Shown here piece by piece: positions 13,772 through 25,394 of a DNA stretch of 64,000 bases (within the stretch, counting starts at the first letter, position 1; the number at the start of each line of letters is the position of its first letter). The DNA is taken from contig JAQGBZ010000129.1 in NCBI GenBank assembly GCA_034687125.1, positions 97,432-161,431 on the forward strand, in the 5' to 3' direction. Source of the stretch: Neelides folsomi. Taxonomy: Eukaryota > Arthropoda > Collembola > Neelipleona > Neelidae. A program made the position numbers and the translations under genes. Below the pieces are notes generated by a model. The model searched no databases. It had not been told where the DNA came from and saw nothing but the letters and a program-made list of their open reading frames with translations.

Positions 13772-14488
13772 TTCGAGGACGGGATTGGACGGAGGAATGT
13801 GAAGAGATTCAAAGTTAAGTCAAACCATTTGAGTTAATCAAGCAAAGGTGTGTCGGCCGGATGGAGGGATGAAGGGTGGGTTTTAGTCCTACAACAACCC
13901 TCATTGTATTTAAATCCACTCATGTTCCGGAATCAATCAACCTCGGCCCAGTTAATCACCTTCCCACTCTCCTTAATGTATAAAAGAACTCAAGAATCGC
14001 AAATTATCATCATTCATTCATCGAATTTTTTCTTTACTCCTCTCCAGGTGTTTTTATCAAATTATTTCATAAGTTTCAACGACGATTCTCAACCAGGAGT
14101 TTCTGTAATTTCTCATTTTACTCCGAACGCTTCAAAAAGAAACAAAGAGATCCTTTGGGAATTCATTTTGACATTTAATTTCTTATACATAAAGACACTA
14201 TTAAAGTCATCGTCGTCACATAATGGTAGTTTAATTTTTAAGTATCTCATTTTTGACCTTTTTTACTTTTACTTTTTAATTGCATAAATTATATTATTAA
14301 AATAAATAGGTATTTTTATACTAATATACTTCCATTGTGCATATTAAATAGGTACACGAAGTGTAAATAAATGTACCTCTATTAGTGTTGAGCTTAATTG
14401 TTAAATTATACGAGAGTAGTTAATTTTAGTGAAATTCTCTTATAATAGTTGCAATATCTTCAAGCCGTTACTTTGCTAAACACGCTAG
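13772..14488. other. Divergent spacer between the LAPTM-like and NPC2-like genes
   Basis: The two genes point away from each other, so both promoters and the missing first exon (signal peptide) of the NPC2-like gene should lie here. I could not identify that exon with confidence. A 145-codon plus-strand open frame (13850-14287) looks like translated AT-rich DNA. Confidence 0.4.
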
Positions 14489-16681
14489 TTCCGTTTCAAG
14501 ATTGTGGTTCGACAATTCCATTGACTAGACTGGAGGTTAAGCTTAATTAATTTTTTTAATCGTGTATTTATTATTTTTAAATAATATTTAATAGAATTAA
14601 TTAATTGCAATACTTTAATTCAGGTTAACCCTCCATGCGATCCAGACCAATGTGTTGTAACGAGAGGAGAACCTTCTTCTCTCATTGCGGATTTTATTCC
14701 TGACAGCGTAACGGATAACTTGAGAGTTCATGTTCTCCAAATTGATCCTAATTTTCAATTTGAGACCATGCTTTGGCCCGTATGTCCAAAAAAAATTCGT
14801 ATGAATTTATGAAATTTTTATTTTGAAATAGGAATTTGGTGTTTGCAACAAAACTGGCATTGTTTGTCCAACAGAGGCGAGCAGGTTCGTTGCATTTATC
14901 ATATTTTCCTTTCTAATTTTTCTCTGCAACATTATCTAAAGAATTTCAATCAAACTTATAAAATGTAATTTTTTTCAATCAAGTTAGCGTATTTGTATTA
15001 GAAACTTACTATTTATATTATACGCGATATTGACACTTTATTTTATATTCTATTTTAATTTTCTGATTTCATATACAAATTAATATTTAATATGCGCTAT
15101 AACTTATAATAACTAGTATTTACTAATGTTGTGGTTTAACTTCAAACTAAAGTTATCAAAAAACCTTACGATTTTACTATATGGTGTTGTTTATCTTATT
15201 AAAATGGAACAGATTCCACAAGATGTATAAAAATCACCACATTTATCTTTTTTGTGTAAAAACTTTAATCGTGAATGGGGGCTTTACTCTATTACTTGGT
15301 ATTCAATATAATTTATTTATTTTAATAATACAATTGGATTTTATTTACTGTTTTGGCCATTATCTTTTACGCAAATGGAATAAGACTATCACGTAGTAGG
15401 CATTATCTATATTTATTGTTCTAATTTCTCAATCGGTTGATATCGTGGCATGAATAGAAAAATCTACTTTTGAGTTCTTTTTATTCATCTCTCAATTTTT
15501 TTGAAACAAAGGGATGACATCAATTGCAATTTATTTTGTTTTATTGGAAAATTAGTATTTTTAGCATTCCACGAATTTTCAATTCACGAGTATCATAGTC
15601 TGGAATAACAATTTAACTTCAAAAAACATGAACATAAACAAAAGAAATGCAAAGCGAGTCAGTAACATAAAAAAAGTAATTTCAGGGCACTAATAAAATT
15701 AAGTATTAAATAAACAATGTGTAAATTGAACTCGTGTTTGGCAAATTCATAGCCGCCCACATACTTTAAAAGGACATTAACATTGTGTTAGAATGTGCAA
15801 GTCTTGATATTGACATCTTCCAGTATCATTTCTTGATTACATAAGACGATACTTTTTTTCTCACATTTTAATGAGAGTGTAAAAAATGAATTGTTCGTTA
15901 GTCGGATCATAATAATGCGAATGCAAGTTTTTATTGGTCAAAACGTTTGTGGAGGTTTCCGAGAACTTTTCTGATTAAAATAACAATATTTGTTAAGTGT
16001 ATTTTACAATTAATCAAAAGTAGGAAGTGTGTGTTCGAGGAGAAATGCGTTGTAAATGCTCAACTTCCCATATTTGTACCTTTTTTACAAGATAAAATGT
16101 CTTATAAGGAAAGATTGAAGGATTATCAGTTTCTTCTCGAAGAAGGAGAATAAATGCCAATGAGAATGATGGGAAGGAGTTTAATATGTTTTAACCCTCT
16201 TAACTTCTTGAAGGACGGAGCATGCAGTCCTGAATGGCTCCTTGTCCAACGCGACACCAGCCTTCCAAAGAAAAATTAAAGTAAATTTTTAATTCTTTTC
16301 ATGAGAACCAACCCATTAGCTAAAAGTAAGAATGTTCCAGCTGCTCGATATACCAACTGTTTTTAGTACTTCTAGAGTCTCATTAAATTAGTATAAATAC
16401 AATGTTTATTTTACACATAGTGCTTAAATTATATTATAAATACTAATTTTATATATAAGTATAAAATGGTGTAATGGTGAAATCCTTTGTAAGTGGATCT
16501 CATATCAAATTGCATTATATTATTTTTTATTTAACTTATTGTGAGAGCATGAGAATAGGTATATGAAATGGCATATAAGAAGATGTGAACAAGGAAATTA
16601 TCATTTTCTTTATAGGTAAAAGTATTCGATGATAACAAGCGACTCCTAATTTGTGCCATCGTTCCAGTCAAAGTGCAATAA
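14489..16681 (+). CDS. NPC2: NPC2-like ML-domain sterol-binding protein (first exon not found; one splice site unclear)
   Basis: Secreted/lysosomal ML-domain protein; NPC2 binds cholesterol and hands it to the NPC1 N-terminal domain. Exons seen: 14489-14535 (VPFQDCGSTIPLTRLE, the typical NPC2 start after the signal peptide), 14624-14779 (NPPCDPDQCVVTRGEPSSLI, then VLQIDPNFQFETMLWP), 14832-14884 (EFGVCNKTGIVCPTEAS), 16024 to about 16150 (KCVFEEKCVVNAQLPIF, then YKERLKDYQFLLE) and 16616-16681 (VKVFDDNKRLLICAIVPVKV, stop). The cysteine order and the final D-C-P-V-V pattern fit the NPC2 fold, with one extra Cys pair (KCVFEEKC). The fourth exon runs to a TAA at 16151-16153 with no GT donor at the place where homology needs one. 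The break is therefore a non-canonical donor, a sequence error, or a real lesion. An AATAAA at 16677-16682 overlaps the stop codon. Confidence 0.75.
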
Positions 16682-18574
16682 AATAGAATTAAAAATTGAA
16701 ATCAGCCTTTTTTGCATAATGGAGAACAAGACATGAGAGCATGATGCATATGGATGGATTGTAACCAGAATGAATTTTCCCCATTTGTCTTGGCAGTCGT
16801 GGCAGTCTGGCAGTGTTCGTGCCTGCTGAGTCTCCTGGTCATCTCACCCAATGTCTTTCCCCATCTTGTCCAACATTTTATCCAACATTGTTGAATGATT
16901 CAACAGAGGTTTTCCATCCAAGATAACTCCACAACTCTCACGACTCACAAAATGACCCTTACAATCACAATTTCTTTTTCTAATAAAAACAAGGGATTCT
17001 TGGGGATTCTCAAATAAACCATTCTTTAATTTATATTCAAGTAAACTTATTATTCAAATTGATGTAATTGTGAAACTACCCGTTTGGTCGATTATGTCAT
17101 TTCTCTCATAAACTCACTCAAACTCATTATACGATTATTGGTTAACTATAATTGCTACAAGACTTTAAATAATTATTACTGGTTAAAACTAGCCAAAACA
17201 TATCTTCCTATATAGATTACTTTCATCTAAAATAATTAACTTTTGTGAATATTTGAATTGTTAGAATAATGATACGAGTTTTTTTTTAAACTTTTTTGCT
17301 CTTAAGTATTTATGGTTAAGGCAGAATCAAAACAATACTAAAGTTGATGTTTGTTAGATGGTTTATTAAAGTATTTGTAAGTTATTATATTAATAAAATT
17401 TTATTTCCTCTGTGGTTGTAAAGATGTAAAAATCTGACACTCAAACAAAGTTTAACAAAGTTTCTCTCTCACTTTATATAACTTATATAATTATTCAGTT
17501 TATTCCCATTGCAGATAACTTGCAGTGATATTCAAATCCTCAGATAAAGAGAGATAAAGATAACAGGGAATGGCCCTCGGCAGATTGTTTCAATTGTCTT
17601 CCCAATTCCCTACCTGATCCCAAATTGATCATTCCTTTAGTCAGTTGGAAACTTAAAAAATTCGTGTATATCCATTTATGTATTTGAATATTGGCTATGC
17701 CTCTGTCTGGGATCTAATTATAAGTATTTGTATTGAGTTTTGTGTGCATTGTGCACATAGAAGAACCAATTTTATCTTATTCTTTCTTTGTTTTTTGATT
17801 ACTTTCGTGGGGTATGAATTGGATTACATCACCAGATGAATCGAGGAGAGATTTGGAAAGATTGCCTTTACATGCAACCACGACGTTCACCCTCAATTAT
17901 GCCAATCATGTGCGTCGCTCTGAGGATCCAATACATACCAATGAATACAATATGCAGAATATGCATTGAGCTTTGACATTGGCATTGAGGGTTCTTGCGT
18001 ACTTGCGTATATTTTCATATATTTGGCTAATTGTTCAGAAGTGGTCCATTTCCTATTGGGCAATTGAGCGAGACCTGAAGCTCTTTACCCTTTTCGCACA
18101 CACATTATCAAATAGTTATACAATTTCCACCAAATTCGCGTATCCTGCTACCACCTTGGTTCTTCGCGAAACAATAAATGGCTTTTAACATGTCAATGTT
18201 AATAGCCGATCTCGCTCCTACATGCTCAACATCCTCCCTTGGATTTAATGTGTTTAATTAATGGTTAACTACTTAGCGAGGAAAGTCATGCGGTCCAACA
18301 TTCACGATCTAATGATGAACATTTATTATTTGCCAACGGATGCAGAGTGGCCGATTCCTCCATTGTATAATTGTATATTATTGTGTGTTGTGATGTACCT
18401 TGTTTGAGTTGTTTGCTCTCGAAAAGAAAAGCAGTGAATCAAATGGAGTCATTAAATCATTAAACCATCCAGACCCCAATGGATCAAATCTAAGCCTGCT
18501 GGGGCTAGATTCAAAGCAAGGGTTACTTTTTTATACCATGGGTTTAGGCTTATCTTGATTCAAAACTCAGGTAT

Positions 18575-18705
18575 AATTAAAAAGTTACCTAATTTTCAAT
18601 TAAACCCCTCAAATATACTTGGTTTGTGAATGAGCTCATTCAGAGGGGAGGTAGGTAAAAACTAAACCATGGTTTTTGAGGTTAAAACTACCCCAGCTCA
18701 GAGGC
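18575..18705 (+). repeat. Diverged copy of a small interspersed repeat
   Basis: This copy shares AAGTTACCTAATTTT (from 18580) and CTCATTCAGAGG (near 18638) with the reverse complement of the element at 19797-19924, in the same order but with extra sequence between them. No coding capacity is visible. Confidence 0.4.
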
Positions 18706-19796
18706 AGGGAATATGTCAGAGTAAGAACGCTTTGTGACATAGAAATTGTACCATCTCCTATTTAATAGGAATAAAATCAGTTTGGCATCATAGATTTGGA
18801 TTTTGTGGATTTTAAGTTTTCAGTCTAAAAAATATAAGTTTCAAGGTCTTAAGTGCCGCAGCCTTATATGGCAGTGCCTTTTTGTGTTAGATAATGAACG
18901 AGCTATAGAATTAGAAATATCCCTTGGTTTTTTAATTCAATTTGAATAATAATAGTAGTAACAATTAAAATATTTGATTTTAGTAAAAAAAAATAGCTTT
19001 CCAACTTATTAAAAGTGCATTAGTAAACTAGTTTATTTCCGTCATCCGTCAACTTTACTACAAAAGTGAGCGGGTAAATTAAAAATACCAACATAACAAG
19101 AATCTTTCAGTGATCTAATTGACGAGAATGGTTTTTGATTAAACTGAATGACACTTTACGATATTGAGATAACATTTTAAATATAATTTTATAATAAATA
19201 AGGAATTTGGTAATTTTTATTATAAATGCCGTTTTTTAATATTTTAATTCAGTATATACAGTATATTAAAATAAATTCCGTGATGAAATTCATATAAAAA
19301 TCGATATTTAAATAATTAAACAATTTGTTAATTCAGTTAATTTCAGATGTATGTTTATTTGTTTTTAGTCATTCAAATTTGAAGCTAATTAGGTAATCTG
19401 AGTATTATAAATATTGTGTGCTATGCAACAATTATTTGTCACAATTAAACTGTAATCGTATTTCTAAAAATTATTTGCGGGTATTTCAACCTGCACCGAT
19501 TTTCCGAATAGAGATAGTAGTTAATTTAATAATTTTAATAATTTAGGCCTTGACACTTAATAATTTTTATTAAGGCCGTGGCATTAAATAAGATTTCTTT
19601 AGATGTATGGATTTGAGTAAAATGCTGTGTATTGTGTCTTTGCCAGTATTTCTTCGGGAATTAAGAGATAGAAGCGGAAGAAAATGAGATGCGGCATGAC
19701 GCGAGTGATGATTGAGGTGGCAAGTTGGGCTTGCGTAATAGAGTAGCGTCGCCAAAAAGCCGAATGCCGCGTTGTTTTGCGGAAATTACCAATTTC

Positions 19797-19924
19797 ACTT
19801 TTTAGGGTAACCTAAATTTTTAGGTTTAGGTTTAAAACCTCTGAATGAGGTGGTAAAAATTAGGTAACTTAAAAGTTTAAAGTAACCTAAAAAGTAACCA
19901 TTGCTCAGAATACGGCCCCTGATG
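19797..19924 (-). repeat. MITE-like palindromic element
   Basis: The ends carry a perfect 10-bp inverted repeat: ACTTTTTAGG at 19797-19806 and CCTAAAAAGT at 19886-19895. The flank reads GGGGCCGTATTCTGAGC on the minus strand, which resembles the end of a DNA-transposon-derived MITE. It is related to 18575-18705 in inverted orientation. The element is too small to encode a transposase. Confidence 0.4.
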
Positions 19925-20676
19925 GTTATCTTATTCTTACTGGCATCTCTGGATGTCTCCAGCCATTTACAGATTCCCATCCAACGACATGGTTTTATGG
20001 GACAAAGATAATGAAGCCTCAAAATGAAACATTGCACCAATGAACCATAAACATTGAAAGTCATATTAACAATTAGCATAACAAACTTGCATTAGCATAA
20101 ATTTATTCTTTTATCAGCCAAGAAATCATTAGGACATTTTTAAATCATGATGAATAAAAAGCGATATGAAGAATAGATAGCTTAATTTGAACAATGGGGG
20201 TAAGACAAAAACGCCTACTCGACGACGACTAGAAAAATTATGAAAACATTATCAAAATTCATAAAGCAGATTTTTTTAAAAACTTTAAATTATAATATTT
20301 ATAAACCTCGTTGGATTTCTGTATATTAATTAATGGAACTAACCATTTAACTATTAAATAACTAAACATTTTACACATACAAGATTCAAGATACAAGGAT
20401 AAACGTGAACAAATGTATTTTTTATCATTAATGATAAAACTGAAGGAGAAATATAAAAGGGGTAAAATATAAATTAATTTACTATATATAGTCAATGGAT
20501 CTGATTTGATCATTCTCCCTCCATGAATCACTTACAGTTGGAGTGAAAAGTCGGTGTTTTTGAGTATCGTTAAAGTAGAAATTAAATTATTTATTCAGTC
20601 AATTAGTAAATATAGTATGTATGTATAAGCGTAGAACACGTTATCACAGACAGTGGCGGCGCGGAGGCGAGGGGTT

Positions 20677-23600
20677 TCAGATAAAAAGGGAGCCCCAGAC
20701 CAGGGGGATGATGGGGAGAAGGGACGCTGCGGTGGCGGCCGGAGGCGGCAAAGGTGGGGCTGGCGGTCGCGGGGGTTCAATCGTTTCAATATTGTTGTTG
20801 TGGTTGTTGTTATCCTCCCTGAGGTCGCCCGAGCCCTCACCGGAGCCTTCAAATCCAATCAAATCCTCGTCGTCTGTTTCGTCGGAGGATATGCTGTGAG
20901 GAGAAATGGGCGAATGGCCGGATCCTGTCCACGCTTCATCAGACTGAGGCTCACCAACTTTCGGCCAGTGTTTCGCCAAGCGCTGTTAACAATTAATAAA
21001 ATAATCATTAATTAATTAATGACGAGGAATAATTATATGGTTCACCTGCATAATGTTAACAAAGTTAAATCTGAAGTTGATGTTAATAAAATTATTAAAA
21101 ATTGTAAACTGGAGCCATAAATTGTCCAATAAAAACTGATGAATAAAGATAAAACGTGTTATAAATTATTGGCTTTTGTGATTAAAGAGGGGAGTGCGCT
21201 AATGTGTTATTGACATTGGCCCAAATGCTCTTATTTATTTTCGGAGGCGGGGAGAGGTCTCATTATTCCTGGAAGGAGTCGTCGCTGGTAGACGGAGGGG
21301 ATTAGGTAAACAGCGGGCTCCTTTTTTATGCCCATGGGATTAGATCGAGGGTGGTCTCCTGACGTCTAAATTCCCTTCTAAGTGGGTCTGGGCTTTTTTT
21401 GCTCTCACCTTCCGGATTGACTCTAGCTTGTCTTTCGCCTCGAGAACGAGACCGTTCTGCTGAACCAAATGCTTCGGGTTGTTCCGAGGAGATGACCAGC
21501 TATGCGTCGGACTTTCCCATTCGCCCTATAGAGAACAAAAGAGGTTGTGTAGGATCCTCCGAGGAGGTCGTCGGAATGAGGCACAAATTAAGAAATTCCT
21601 TCACTTACGATCTCCTCCCCATTGTAGCAGTCGGTCTCGGGCAGCCCTTCGCACTGGAAACATAGATCACTCCGATTACTACACTACCATAAACAAATTA
21701 CACTACCTTAACTATTTACTACGCGTACATATAACTCCTAATATCTTGTACTTAAATATATAGTTATTTATGTTGTTCTTTCCTCACGGATCTATTTCCA
21801 TGTCTTTTCTCTGGCCCACACAAGGGAAGAATCCATGTAGTGGGATTTCATGGAGTTAATTGCCATTCACCATTTAATTGCCCATCAAATCAATCAGGGA
21901 TGAAAGTGGGGTTGGTATTTGTAAGCATTTAACCCATACTCCGTCCCACATCCTTTTACTACTCCCATTAACATTCCCCTGAGTACACACCGAACACACG
22001 TTCTTTGAAAAGGGAAGGAAATCGCCACATTCCTGGGCTCCTTTGAGGTTCCGGAGAATGGGCCAAGAAGAATGGGAAAGAATGGAAACCAAAGGAGGGT
22101 GTTGAGAGACTTCGGTTATGAATCTGCAATTGTGAGGGTTCCTTTGAGGCTCACTCAACTGTGTTCCTTCTATCCATCTCTCTATATCCCTCTCTTAAAT
22201 ATCTAGTTAATATAAGGAGTCTGAAGGTAACTACTCGGTACTTGTAAGTATGTATCTGTATGTATGTGGAGCAAAAGGGCTCTTACCGAGGAATCGATCC
22301 AAGAGAGGGGCTGCCTCCATTCATTGAGTACTCCCAGGGACCAGCCGTTCTTGCACATCCCCTAAAGGCACATTCCTTAGCACCCGACCTTCGTCCTCCG
22401 CATTCCTCTCGGGGGGCCTTACCTGCATGCTCAGCATCCGGAGCCCCGTGGCCACCGAGCTGGTCGCCTGCTTCCACGGTGACTCGAGAGCGGAGTAGAG
22501 TCCGTAGAAACAACCCCGAAGACTTTTTTGGCAAAACCCGCGGCACGGTTCGGCCGTCGAGTTGAACTGGCACGCTGCACAGGTGAAGGTTTGGACGAGC
22601 TTCAGTCGACACTCCGTCGTGCTCGTGTTCCAAATCAGAGTCGGCCAGTCGAGGGCTAACTCAGAAATGGACTTCAACGTGTCTTCATATAAGTCGCCCT
22701 CGCACTTGTCAGCTGTAATTTACGAATTAAACCCAAAGTTAAATCAGACAACCATATGAGTTTATGAATTTATGAATGTAAAACCAGAAATTAATGATGA
22801 TTGGGAGTGAAACCCTAAACTAAATAGAAATAAAACCGAAACATGGTAAAATATAATTGAACTCGAAACTAAACCATAATTGAAATTTAACCCTATCTTA
22901 AACATTTATACTTATTATTATTATACTTAAACCAGAAACTCAACCACTATTTAAATTTAACGAGATTTTGTTTTATGGAGGACGGACTGAATTATTAATG
23001 TAATGAGAATCTCTTTATAATCTGAGAATATTTAATGTTATTATGTCAGAGATGAAGTTTACAAGTAATGAGTGCCATTGGAGAAAAAAACTCGTGAGAA
23101 ATATGAGGAAAGTCGTAAAAACCAGAAGGGCTGCTGCTCCTACCCACTATTTACTACTATATTACTACATTACAATGTAAAATATCCAGTTTCAATAAAT
23201 CATTTCCTAATCGTTGAAATAAAGTCAAAGGAGTGTGTTGTGTGTTTGAGCTCGGCTGTGTGCGCCTCCTCCTTTCAAGACCCCTATTATCATTATGCAG
23301 AAAATGAGAGAATCGGCGACGGGGAAAGTCGCTGTTCTTTTAACCTTCTTGTGCGGAGACAGACAATGAGCTATCTGAATTAACAATGCACTAACTAACT
23401 CGATATTTACTATCCACTAACAAATAAACTGTCCACTAACTAGGAATATAACCGAAGATAAATATTTTGAATGCACTGACACATGTTCCGAGCTTAATCT
23501 CAACTTGAACTTAAAAGAATGAATTTGATGAGTTTGATGATGATGAAGATCCTTTTGGATGCCGCGTGTTTGAGTAATGCTCTGTTGTGGATTCTTTGAA

Positions 23601-24049
23601 TAAAACGTGGATAAATTGGAGAGGCGGCCGTGGAATTTGGGCAAGGGATGTGAAGTCGGGTTATCAGAGGAGGAATGCGAGCTGGGCGGCCGAGTTCCGA
23701 GCCGTGGGAAGGTACGGAGGAATGCGTCTCACCTCGAAGTTCGGCCTCGGTGGCTCGGAGCCGTTCCTCCATGCTCCGGACCTTCCCCAGGAAGGGGGCC
23801 AGGGCCCGGTTGAATCCGTAGCGTTCGAGCCCCATCCACCCGCGACAGCATTCTTGACCCTCCGAGTTCCCGAGATGACAGAAGCCTGGATGAGAGGGAA
23901 TTGAGGGTCTGGCGGGGGGAAAAGGGCGGCCTACCGTCGGTTGTCACACCGACTGTGGTGAGGTTCCCGAACCTCCGCGGGACGGAACACGGGTCGGAGG
24001 ATCCTTGTGAGAGGAGGAGAGAGAAGGTCAGAGTAAGTAAGGTCAGCAT
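20677..24049 (-). CDS. Glypican-like GPI-anchored heparan sulfate proteoglycan core, short and divergent, 8 exons
   Basis: Glypicans are cell-surface proteoglycans that modulate Wnt, Hedgehog and BMP signalling. Exons 24049-23935, 23885-23733, 22712-22423, 22361-22287, 22158-22000, 21653-21609, 21525-21409 and 20982-20677 join in frame to 419 residues. There is a signal peptide (MLTLLTLTFSLLLSQGSS), then CHLGNSEGQECCRG, and the core signature FTCAAC followed by EPCRGFCQKSLRGC, matching the glypican pattern CPxC...KPCxxYCxNVMxGC. Further on come CEGLPETDCYNGEEI (compare DDxCWNG) and NNPKHLVQQNG (compare NPEV). The last exon has acidic Ser-Gly attachment sites (TGSGHS, FEGSGEGSGDL), a Pro-rich stretch and a hydrophobic GPI-type tail (AASLLPIIPLVW). 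Most glypicans have about 550 residues. The middle of the N-lobe is missing here, or its exons lie unrecognised in the 1-kb second intron. The fifth exon is the least certain. Confidence 0.7.
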
Positions 24050-24199
24050 GGCAGTTGGGTTCTAACTGAGCTGGGAAGGATGCTGCCTGCTTCTCCGCCC
24101 ACCGTTCCACATTCCACCCTGCGCCCCTACAGGTGCGATCACCCTACCCCCTGACATCCTAATCAGCCTAATCAGAGACACGTTTGACACAAAGAGAGC

Positions 24200-24205
24200 T
24201 TTATT
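24200..24205 (-). terminator. Poly(A) signal AATAAA
   Basis: AATAAA on the minus strand begins 2 nt after the stop codon of the small secreted-protein gene, giving it a very short 3' UTR. Confidence 0.5.
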
Positions 24206-24207
24206 GG

Positions 24208-24573
24208 TCAGTATACAATGCCGTCCGCGATGAACTTCTCCAGCCAGGTCGCTTGGGGGTCATGGATGGACCGGGCAGGTCTGGATCTCGAGTTGGTCGT
24301 CGGAGTGAAGGATGGGAACATCTGCGGCATGTACGTGGACATGAGGGACATGAGGGAGAATGCCGGGACGAAGAAAGAAAGGTTGACCGACCGCGGTGAG
24401 GCCTCCGAACTCCTCAGCTTCGGGGCGTGGGTGAGGTCGAGTACTGGAAATAAATAGAGAGATGAGGATTGACCCAACCGGGCGATGATCTTACCGTTCG
24501 GGGAATTCCCGGGCATCCCGAGGGCCAGGATGACGAGGGAGGCGGTGAGAGAGCAAAGGAGTGTCAGCTTCAT
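24208..24573 (-). CDS. Orphan secreted protein, 104 residues, 2 exons
   Basis: Exons 24573-24495 and 24443-24208 are joined across a 51-nt intron with canonical GT-AG ends. The N-terminus (MKLTLLCSLTASLVILALGM) is a textbook signal peptide. The mature part is rich in Ser, Met, Pro and Phe, has no cysteine, and contains basic sites (PRSV, SRSRPARS) where a prohormone could be cut. I chose the ATG at 24573 and not the in-frame ATG at 24609, because the latter sits only 3 nt from the TATA box and would be upstream of the expected transcription start. No family is recognised. It could be a cuticle-associated peptide, a neuropeptide precursor or a lineage-specific secreted protein. Its 3' end lies 159 bp from the glypican start. 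Confidence 0.6.
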   Translation of the reverse strand: MKLTLLCSLTASLVILALGMPGNSPNGKIIARLGQSSSLYLFPVLDLTHAPKLRSSEASPRSVNLSFFVPAFSLMSLMSTYMPQMFPSFTPTTNSRSRPARSIHDPQATWLEKFIADGIVY

Positions 24574-24611
24574 GGCTTCGGCCGAGTAGTCTGCCGAAGA
24601 TCTTCCCATCC

Positions 24612-24621
24612 TATTTATATA
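24612..24621 (-). promoter_or_regulatory. TATA box (TATATAAATA)
   Basis: TATATAAATA on the minus strand ends 39 nt upstream of the chosen ATG at 24573. A start site 25-30 bp downstream would leave a leader of about 10-15 nt. This is the clearest core promoter in the window. Confidence 0.6.
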
Positions 24622-25394
24622 GCTTTTTTGTAGGGCAGTTCTTGGAGGAAACCGTTAGTCTATTTTTAGCATATGGGAGATCCTACTGACCTAATAGGAA
24701 GTCACCCTCGGCTCATCATCTTGTCCTTTGTCCGGCCATTCGGCGTGTTTTTTTTAATCCCAGCTTTCTTTCCTGCATTGTCATTTCTAATGGGGATAAA
24801 ATGGAGCCCCTCGTTGGCACCATTCAATTCATGAGGGCTATTTGTGGAGATCCGTCTCGGAGGCTCTCAAAGCGAAGGTGAAGAGTGATTAGCGAAATAT
24901 GGATTAGTGGAATGCACGGAAGGATGCGGATCTTCACACTTTTACTCCTCTTTCCCCGGTTCGACTTCCATCACTTCCATCTCACTCGCCCGAGTCGTAA
25001 AGACGTAAAAGTGGATGTGGGGAGTTATGGATAAATAATCTGCAGCTGACATAATCATCCGCTGGCCCTCTCTACTCAGGAATGACCTCATCCTCGCAAT
25101 CTCCAGCAGAGCCATTCTAATTACTCACGATTAATGCGAACTCGACAATTTATTAATTGCTTGCCGACCCGCGGACCCTTCAGACTCCCTCAGACGACGA
25201 TGAATATTTAAATACATTTATCCACCCCCTCATGAGCCAGCCTTATCCTTAACCAAACAAAGATCCCAAGCGTGAATGAGCACACAATGCTGATTAATAA
25301 TGCATCTTTATCAGAACAACAACACCATTAAGGCTTGAGCTATCTACTCTATGCAATCGTGGGAAAGAATCTCGAATCATTCGCTATTGTCAAT

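Larger units (their letters stand above)
16682..20676. other. 4-kb intergenic region without a recognisable gene
   Basis: AT-rich DNA with only short open frames, none with domain features or paired splice sites. It contains two related repeat copies in opposite orientation (about 18575-18700 and 19797-19924), annotated separately. Confidence 0.55.

Noticed and set aside
13850-14287. Plus-strand open frame of 145 codons upstream of the NPC2-like gene, tested as its signal-peptide exon
   Set aside because: It starts with a GTG, reads as Phe/Ile/Asn/Ser-rich AT-derived sequence and offers no in-phase donor that would join the VPFQDCG exon convincingly.
16069-16083. Use of the GTACC at the LPIF position as donor for the NPC2-like exon
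   Set aside because: It is in phase but would delete about 20 residues that form a core strand of the ML fold, so it is unlikely to be the main splice form.
20621-21015. Plus-strand Gly/Arg-rich open frames
   Set aside because: Antisense shadows of the Pro-, Asp- and Ser-Gly-rich last exon of the glypican.
24573-24609. Upstream in-frame ATG at 24609 for the orphan secreted protein
   Set aside because: It lies 3 nt from the TATA box, upstream of any likely transcription start, and would bury the signal peptide behind a polar extension.
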